64,000 bases of DNA from Ctenosaura bakeri (lineage: Eukaryota > Chordata > Lepidosauria > Squamata > Iguanidae), in the NCBI GenBank assembly GCA_948474755.1, contig CAOLHI010001029.1, positions 395,055-459,054 of the forward strand, written 5' to 3'. A program made the translations under genes and the position numbers. Positions 56,400-64,000 of the stretch are shown piece by piece. Under the pieces are notes generated by a model. The model did not search any database. It was not told the DNA's origin and saw only the letters and a list, made by a program, of their open reading frames with translations. Numbering within the stretch: position 1 is the first letter of the stretch; the number at the start of each line of letters is the position of its first letter.

Positions 56400-57365
56400 C
56401 ACAGCTTGGTGATGGGCATTAAGACATTGGCTTAAATTTTTTTATTCAAAACCTGAATTTGGCTATATACACCTTTTGCGAGCAGACAATTATCAAAGCC
56501 AGTGGTTCAAAGCCATCAATGATAAAGTACAAAGATTAGGCTTTTCCAACGCCTTTCTTTTTATCCAAGATTTGGTCAAAGCTAAAATGATCCTCGATCA
56601 CTGTATTAAAGATTTGGATATACAATAGTATCTGTTGCTTGTACTTCCTGTTCTCTAATCCACCTGGGACTGTCATTTAATAGTGAGAGGGGTGCAAATT
56701 ATTTGGATAACTTGACTGTCATCAAATACCATAGGATTTTTGCTGAAGCTCACTTTAACGTTATACCATCAGCCCTTCTAGAGGTCATTTTCAGGGAATT
56801 CCTTATAAAGAATGGTTTTGTCCCTGTGGTTATGGCTCAGTAGGGTCCTTATCCCATGTAATTCTCTTTTGTAACTTTTACTGAGATGATAGACTTAGGT
56901 TAATTTTACCTCTCTTAAATAAATTACCTGGCAGATCCCCTGAATGGTATTTGGCCTATCTGTTAGGAGACATAAAGAAATCTGTAACAGAAACTGTTAC
57001 AAAGTTTCTTCTTGCTGCTGTTAATACTCGTAAAAATATGATTAAGACACATATGTAATACATCGAGTCTGTGATTATATGCTTCCTTTTGGTTTGTCTG
57101 TTCTCTGCTCTGTTTTAAACACTTTCTTACAATGGATTTCACATGCTTTTAATGGTCTATGACTCTCTAATTAAGAATGCTTGAATGACTGTCTTAATCA
57201 TAATACGCCCTCCATGCTTTATGTGTGTTTTCTTTTAAGATCCATATGTTTAACTGACTTTGGTTTTAACAATTATGCTTTTAACTTTGGTACCATCTAT
57301 GTTGTTATTGTTTTGTTTGTTTTATTGGGTCTGTGACCGCACAATAAACATCTATCTGTCTGTTT
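56400..57365 (+). pseudogene. LINE ORF2 C-terminus and 3' UTR
   Basis: A decayed frame gives LTVIKYHRIFAEAHFNVIPS, then ALLEVIFREF and PCGYGS...SHVILFCNFY. This is a C-x-C...H-x4-C zinc-binding module. It is followed by LPGRSPEWYLAYLLGDIKKS and an A/V-K-F-L helix region. It ends with TCTGTGACCGCACAATAAAC and a TCTGTCTG tail. The layout (zinc module, then GRS...YLAYLLGD) is that of the extreme C-terminus of non-LTR retrotransposon proteins. The clade is not resolved by me. It is 5' truncated, with stops present. Confidence 0.6.
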
Positions 57366-57529
57366 CCAAACTGAGCTATATGTAAATTGCTGTGGTTAGC
57401 AGTATAACCTTAGTTTCTTTTTTTACTACTCTTCATTATATGTTTGTATGTTTATTTATTTATTAATTAAAATATTTGTTTATTGTTTCTCAGCCTACCA
57501 GGAACCCCAAGATGACACACAACAGATGA

Positions 57530-58400
57530 TTTAAAAACAATAGCTTCTGAACAGTTTTCAAGGACAATCCCATGCAGAATGCATTACACTAGTCTATTTA
57601 GGAAGTAATTAAGGCATTAACCAATATGATCTAATCCACCGTTGGTCAAAAGTGCAGTGGAGGGACCAACCAAAGCTGAGCAAAGAGAGTTCTAGCCAAA
57701 GCAGCCACATGTCTAAGCTGTAAACCTGGTCTATCAGAGGTAATGCAACCCCATACAGAACAAGTTGTAATCCTAATTCCAGATTGGCTTTTCTGCTAGC
57801 CTAAAGAACTTCTGTCTTCTCTGGATCAAGTCTCAGTGTATTCATTGCACACAGACAATGATCCCGGACATTCAAAACCTTCAAGGCAATAGTTTCAAAA
57901 AAGAGGTAGAACTGCATATATAAACCTACAGATGATGACTCCCAGTCCCATAATTTTGGATTATCTTCCCCAGCAGCTTCATCAACACACTCAAAATCAT
58001 AGAGACAGTTTTGAGACCCAGAGATCCTGTCAGACTATTGGCCATGAGCTGAACAACAGTCTTTCAGTACAACCTTCTGAAAATGTTTATCCAAAAAGGA
58101 CCAAAACACTGCAAAACTGTGTGTAGAAGGATGCCATGATGGATGGTGTCAAATTCTGCTGAGAGGTCCAGCAGAACCAACAAAGATACTTTTCCAGTCT
58201 AGTTCCTGGCATGCGTCACTCACCCATAGACAGGTCTAAACCCAGGTTGGAATGGATTCAGGTGATCCTTTTCATCCAATAAAGTTTGACTAATAGTTAT
58301 GTAGGGTATGGGGGTCCAAGTGAAATTGTCTTTAACAGTGGTTTCACAACAGCTTCTTTTAAAAAAGGTGGATGCAAGCCACCACTACCCTGTTGCTAAA
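57530..58400 (-). pseudogene. L2 LINE RT fragment, antisense
   Basis: On the minus strand: LKEAVVKPLLK (family KEAVVRPLLKKPSLDP), then an eroded LDETDYLDPFQSGFR region, then LVLLDLSAEFDTIHHGILLH (family LLDLSAAFDTIDHGILL) around 58200-58130, then an M-K-L-L-G-K-I-I-Q-N-Y-G block. It ends in the GLQ/LGV linker region. Frameshifts throughout. This single copy explains the otherwise puzzling conserved-looking text of this stretch. Confidence 0.8.
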
Positions 58401-59939
58401 TCCTCATGTGACAGTTGTAATCAGCCAGGATGGGCATTGGTCTGATAAGAAATGGGGCATGCATACTTTTCAGTTTATTTTGCCTGAGGAAGGGGACAAG
58501 TTTCTTGGGAGTATAAGATGAATTTCCTGCTCTTTCCACCTGGAGATGGATAAATCTCTTGGTTTTAGTATCTCTCAGTTTATCATATTTTCCAGTCTTT
58601 AACATGTTATGACCCTGTTTCCTCATCACTTTGCAATTTTTTTTTTAAAAAAAGAAGGCTGCGAAAGGTCTTTTATGCATTTCACACACATTTGTCCTAA
58701 TGTGCCTATTTTTGTGCTCAATTTTGTCAATTTTACACAAGCAGTTTTACATAATATAATGTATACTCCTTTAATTATTTTTCTATGTATTTTGGGGCTA
58801 ATAATTTTATCACAATATTTGTAGATGTGCAAATGATGAGGATAGTAGTGTTTTTTGGCTTATGTACTGCTTCAGAAAATATGGATTGCGTAGATTAGGA
58901 ATGAAATCCCCCCCCCTTATTCTCAGCCCTTGCACATCCTGGGCAGTGAATGTCCAAAATATAGAGGTTATAACCATTTCCTAATGGGAGTGTGGACCAA
59001 TTTTGTTAAATGATGTAGGGATGAGGTTTTTCATTTAATAAGTCGTTCTTGCACACTTCCATTTAAATAATTATCAGCTTGTTATCTAATCTCCTTTTGG
59101 GGGAAACGGTGGTGAGATATGCAGTGGTAACCGAGCTGGAATTTGGCTCAGACTATATTAATTTTCTGAACTGATTCAGTGGGTGACTTCTTCATCTCAT
59201 TCCCCTTTCCCAGGCCAGAAGGAAAACAAAATACCTTTGTTTGCTCTCCAAAGACTATTTGATAGAATAAACAAGGAGAAAACAAAAAAGGCCACATGGT
59301 TAAGGGGAGCAGCTAAAGGGAAGGAAGACCATTCGGGGTAGAGTTTTATGGAGGAGAAGGAAAGTTATTGCTTCAAAGTTCTGGTTTTGAAAGTCAGTGG
59401 TTGCTGTTGCTTAGCAAGAAAGTGGGAGTGATATTCAGAAACAGAGTTGCATGGGACTCTCGCTTATGAAAAATAGCACTATCTGTAGTGTTAATCCTTC
59501 TTACTTATTTGGAAGGGCAAGGTGCTACTTATAGGGTGTTCAGTTATCTATTCGAAGACTGTTTTACTGTATTCTTGATGGCTAGTACAAATAATTTTAG
59601 CTGTTAAATCCAGATGAGAGATCTTTGATTGCTGTAGGAGATAATTTCAAAATTTCATTATGTTTTCTTATCCCCAACTCTTGTAGGTAACATCATTCAT
59701 TCAGAAGTATGTTTATGTGTACATCTTTCCAATATGTACAAACTAATCTGCATGTATGAACAGTGCTTCAGTGTTACTGAACATCAGAAGGATTAATCTC
59801 TTTGAAAATATTTCTCTTAGGGGGTGCTTGTCATGACATTAATTGAAATAAGCCCAAAACTAAATGTGAAAAATTGCCCTAAATAAAATGTTTTGCATAA
59901 TGAAAGCATTAGAGCCAACGTTAAATGCTTTGTGTGTCT
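58401..59939. other. Unassigned stretch
   Basis: No recognised gene or repeat. Confidence 0.35.
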
Positions 59940-59942
59940 TGG

Positions 59943-60150
59943 TTGGCGTTGTGTGCCTTCAAGTTGTTTCTGACTTATGGCGTCCCTAAGGCACACGTGA
60001 TATCATGTGATTTTCTAGATCTGTTCAGAGGGAACAGATCTGCTTCTCTCTGAGGCTGAGAACATGTGACTTACTTAAGATTTCCATGGCTGAGCAGGGA
60101 TTTGAACCCAGGTCCAATGCTCAAACCCCTATGCCACACTGGGTCTCTCT
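59943..60150 (-). mobile_element. Sauria SINE
   Basis: In antisense: the BovB-like tail GTGCCTTCAAGTTGTTTCTG and ACTTATGGCGTCCCTA, then the body, then the antisense B box (GAGCAGGGATTTGAACCCAG) and head (CAAACCCCTATGCCACACTG). The best-preserved copy of the family in the window, although its middle is shortened. Confidence 0.85.
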
Positions 60151-62939
60151 GTCTTTGTGTGGTATTTTATTTTATTTTTTTAGCAGGTAAGAGTTTAATT
60201 CATTTGTTTTAGACCAAAAGAAGAGGAGACTTGGCATGCATTGCTTTATCTTATTGTTATGCATGTCTGAAGGTCGACTTTCCTTCATGTTTTATTCCAT
60301 AAGAGCTGTTCTCTAAATTAATTTTAACTTCTCCTTTTCCAGTAAGTGGGTTTGAAAGAATAAAACGTAAAAGCAAATTATGCCCACTTTTTATTTGTCT
60401 TTATCCACTGAATTTTAAAAAACGTTCTTCATGTTATAGACAGATTATTTGGGAAGCAACTTTTAAAAATGTGTCCCAACTGTTTCATCAATTCATTTGG
60501 GTTATGGATTTTAAATAAGTTTCCATGCAAGAAACTAAACATTTCAAGCCCATGTTTTTTATGTGGTAACATTAAAGTTAGACAATTTTAAACAGTTTAA
60601 AAATGCCTGGTGGTGTTCATTTTGCTGTCAGTACCACTGTAGCAAGGCAGTAATCAGCTAAGTACTATAATCCTCCTTACAGGGTAAATTCTTACTTGAC
60701 CTCTGGCTATATACAGCACATGGTAACAGCATTAAACTGTTACCATCCTCTCATGTACTCCATAGCTCTTCTGTTGGGTCAGCATTCAGATTCAAATAAC
60801 TAATAATTTTGTTTAATATAGTTTATCTGGCCCCTCTATGCATTATAATTTGTAATTTGTGGTGGGGAAAGTTTATGAAAATAATTGTTTGGGCCCTAAA
60901 TTGACATTTCACATGGTTTCCTCAAAGATACAAGGACTAAATGAAGCGGTAGGTTGTACAGAAATTGATGCATTCTCAGGAACGTGATGCACCTCACTTT
61001 CCAGATGTGCAGTGGCTGATCAGAAGGTAAAGAAAACAAGATATATATAAACTGTGACTGTGATAGTACTGTGCTAACTAGTCATTTTGTTTAAAAAATG
61101 GCTATTCTAAAAGAAATAATGGAAAAACCTTTTGAACAAACAAATGTATTTTTTAAAAAATGAAAGCAAGTATTTTTGTCTTATTCATAGCAAGGGTTAC
61201 TGTATTTAATTTTTAAAATGCAGCATTTCAGGCAGAATGTAACTTATGTATTCACAGACATAATTTAGTTATAGCTCCTGAAAGTATAAATTTTGGACAT
61301 CTGGATAGTAAAAATTATTGCTTTAAGAATCCTGTATAATATGAGGTCTTTATGCTATTGTTTTATATTACTGTTTTTATAATAGGTTTATATTACTGTT
61401 GGTGCTTAGTAATTTAGATGCTAGTAAAATCACATGACTGGATCCAGAGTTAGTTGTGTCTAGGGCAGATAAAAAAGTTAGTGGATGTTCAGGTAGTCAT
61501 AACTAGCTGTCACTGAGTTCAGAGAACCTTCTGTAATCATGACTTAAGTCTGAGGTCAGTCCTGTATATTTCACTTTTGTAACAGATTGCCAAAGGTTGC
61601 TTCACAGATATGTTGGGCATGTAAAATGTTTGAATCAACAGTGAGGTCAAATGTATATTTCTTCAGGCTGTTTTAATTTGGTCCTTAATGGTGTTGACAT
61701 ACTAATAAGCTTTAGGTTTTTTTTTAATTTTGCAATTTAAATAAACAGCAGTTTTTAATACTCTATTTTAAAGCACTCACCTAAAAAAAATTAAGATTCT
61801 ATGCACCCATTGTAAGGGCAGTATTACTGAAATAAATAATTTTATTTACAATTTACAAATTATTACAAATAATTTTATTTACAGTGATTTACGGTTGTAA
61901 ACATGTGTATATATTCTTCATAGAACTGAAGAGCTGCACAACCTGCTGCATTCTGCACACTGAAAAGAGTTGTGAATTTGTGTGCTTTAAAGTGGAAGAC
62001 CTTTAAGCCATATTGTAAATCTTAGAAACTATCCATTTTTTTCTGTAAAATGGAAAAGAAAAAAGTGTCACTGGGACTTTTACTGTGACATGCATAAAAT
62101 AACTTTTTGAATTCCAGCCAATGAGTGAACATATACGAGAAATCCCAGTAAATGCTGGAGTCTTTTTTATATGTTTTTCTAGAAATCATATGTTGGAATT
62201 AAATTATATTTTTAATTTAAACTTTATTGTAACATTTATGTTATAATATTTATGTTACAATATGTTAATATTACAAGCAGAGTTTAGAAGGAAGCTGTTG
62301 CTTGTAATAAATTACATTGGCAATTAGTTACTTTTTGCAGGAAGAAGCTGGAATCATATTATTATTTCCCTGTAATGACCAGGGAATAATAGGATTTCTG
62401 CTACTGTGAGTGTTTTGACTCAATCTAACCAATGGAAAGGTCACATTTGTGGGATGTGGTGCTCCTAGTGAGGAGCAGAGAATACAGCAACAAGGAGAGA
62501 GAGTGAGAGAGATAAAGAAAAAGAAGGAGAAAAGGAGGAGGAGACACGCTGAAAACATGTGGTGTATTAGAAACTCAGATTAATTGGAATTTATAAAAGG
62601 TTTTCAAAAGGGGATGGGGAGAGGGCCATGTTGCCAAGCTGAATGCTACAAGCAGCAGCACAGGATGGTGTGAACTGTTAAAAAGAGGTAGAGAAAGGGT
62701 GTATATTTCTCTGCATTCTGGAAACCAATTATTTGGGGTGGGGGGAGATAGAGAAGGAAGAGAGTTGAATGAGTGGCTGCTTTTGTGCACCTCCCCAAAG
62801 CATCGTCATGGTCTGCTGTGCTTTTTCTGTGGGGGTGAGAGTGAGGGATCTAGGCAGGCTAGTCCCCTCAGAATTATGATGACCAGAGATGGTGGAATGA
62901 GGGAAGGACAAGAGATCATTTTCCTGCATTTTTAATGGC
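60151..62939. other. Repeat-poor AT-rich block
   Basis: About 2.8 kb with no recognised repeat or gene and almost no open frames up to 62.3 kb. It is rich in TTTAATTTTT and AATTTTAAAA motifs. It could include conserved non-coding sequence. A GA-rich tract lies at 62490-62545. Confidence 0.3.
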
Positions 62940-64000
62940 ACAAAAGTAATGTATAAGAACTTGACGAAAAGGAAAATCACTAAAGAAGAAGACAAGCTAA
63001 ATTTCATAATCAGCTCAGGGTCCTCAAGAGGTTAAAAATATTAAAAAGGATTTTTTCTTTTGAGGGGAGGAACTATGTTCAGACCAAGAGGAAGAACAAG
63101 GAGATGGCAGCACTGCAGTATAGAGAAGCAGTATACTAACAGGAGAAAGAGAGAAGTATACTAACAGGAGAAAGAGAGAAGGCCAACTTGTTCAGTACTT
63201 TTTTTGCTTCAGTCTTCTCCCAAAGACTGAAAATAGAATGAATCATGGAGTAAGAAGACTACAGCTCTGAACAGGTAAAGAGGCAGCAAAGGAATACATA
63301 ACTTCTCTAAATTAAACCAAGTCTCCAGGGCAGATGAACTGCACCCAGGAGTAATAAAGAAACTTGAAGATGCAATTTCAGAGCCACTGACAATAATCTT
63401 TGAGAATTCTTGGGGAACAGGAGAGGTCCCAGCAAACTGGAGGAATACAAATATTTCCATCTTCAAAAAGGGCAAAAAAGAGAACCCAAGGAACTACTGA
63501 CCAGTCCATTTGATGTTAACACCAGGAAAAATTCTAGAACAGATAGTTAGACATTCAGTCTGCACACATTTAGAAAGGAATGCTGTGATTAATGAGAGCC
63601 AGCAAGGGTTTTTCAAAAAGAAGCTGTATCAAACTAATCTTATCTCTTTTGATAGAGTTATAAGCTTGGTAGTTCAGGGGAGTGTTGTGGATGTAGGGTA
63701 TCTTGATTTCAGCAAGGCTCTTGGCAAGATCCCCTATGGTATTTTTAAGGCAAGCAGGTAAACTGTAGCTGGATAGTGCTACAGTTATGTGGATCTGTAA
63801 TTGGATAACAGGCTGAATCCAGAGAGTACTTACTAGGGGTTGCTGTTCATCCTGGAGAGAAGTGACTAGTAGAGTGTCTCAGAGTTCTGTTGCGGGACTG
63901 ATTTTATTTAACATCTTTATAAATGACTTAAATGTTGGAATAGAAGGCATACTTATTAAATATGCAGATGACATGAAATGAGGGTTAGTGAATATCCAAG
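62940..64000 (+). pseudogene. CR1 LINE, RT region, running off the window end
   Basis: Successive blocks in plus orientation: ELHPGVIKKLEDAISEPLTI (family H-P-R-V-L-R-E-L), FENSWGTGEVPANWRNTNIS and IFKKGKKENPRNY at about 63400-63500, then the open frame 63510-63761 with TPGKILEQIVRHSVCTHLER, ESQQGFFKKKLYQTNLISF, and VDVGYLDFSKALGKIPYGI (family V-Y-L-D-F-S-K-A-F-D-T-V; the second D is lost). It reaches KYADDM at about 63958-63975, the catalytic Y-A-D-D box. Stops and a 25 bp tandem duplication (63131-63155 and 63156-63180) show it is dead. Confidence 0.88.

Noticed and set aside
57530..58400. Conserved-looking text suggestive of a host gene UTR
   Set aside because: Minus-strand translation gives the L2 LLDLSAAFDTIDHG-type block, so it is an antisense L2.

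Overview
This 64 kb window is vertebrate genomic DNA, most likely from a squamate reptile (lizard or snake). The evidence is the repeat community. SINEs with a tRNA-like head and a BovB-like tail (Sauria-SINE type), BovB/RTE LINEs, L2 and CR1 LINEs, gypsy or retrovirus-type LTRs, hAT and pogo-type DNA transposons and a DIRS element occur together in an AT-rich, CpG-poor background. I could not support any intact host protein-coding exon, tRNA or rRNA gene, so the window is probably intergenic or deep intronic. Species identity is not resolved.

Left part (1-17.4 kb): decayed transposons. These are a pogo/Tigger-like MITE (721-1045), an L2-like tail plus an element with tandem YY1-type motifs (4.5-5.1 kb), a 535 bp LTR (5574-6108), a tRNA-derived SINE (6.4 kb), a hAT/Charlie transposase relic on the minus strand (7.3-9.35 kb), a solo LTR with a perfect 5 bp target duplication (11062-11575), a LINE C-terminal fragment, a BovB copy (about 12.1-14.9 kb), and a MITE inside a CR1 3' end (15.08-15.58 kb).

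Middle (17.4-37 kb): mostly unrecognised AT-rich sequence with few repeats from 17.4 to 23.7 kb. It is followed by several L2 fragments (26.2 kb and 28.6-31.2 kb), MITEs at 33.7 and 34.3 kb, and a 188 bp SPIN-like hAT with perfect 8 bp target duplications (35987-36174).

Right part (37-64 kb): a broken gammaretrovirus-like ERV (minus strand: LTR, PBS, gag, protease, part of RT) sits inside a Tigger-like MITE (37748-40520). A Sauria SINE is split by a 426 bp MITE (41.75-42.41 kb). A 1.49 kb hAT-type element encloses a decayed minisatellite of about 40 bp period (43967-45454).

The centrepiece is a 6.0 kb DIRS-type tyrosine-recombinase retrotransposon at about 46397-52424. It has 144 bp inverted terminal repeats, a textbook internal complementary region, and gag, RT/RNase H, methyltransferase-like and tyrosine recombinase regions. 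It lies in an L2-like tail that had itself inserted into an antisense BovB. Further right are another Sauria SINE, a MITE, a LINE C-terminal fragment, an antisense L2, a third Sauria SINE, and a CR1 LINE running off the window end.

All coding regions seen belong to mobile elements, and all carry stops or frameshifts. Family names come from recalled features of the families; no database search was possible. Boundaries marked approximate are estimates by eye.
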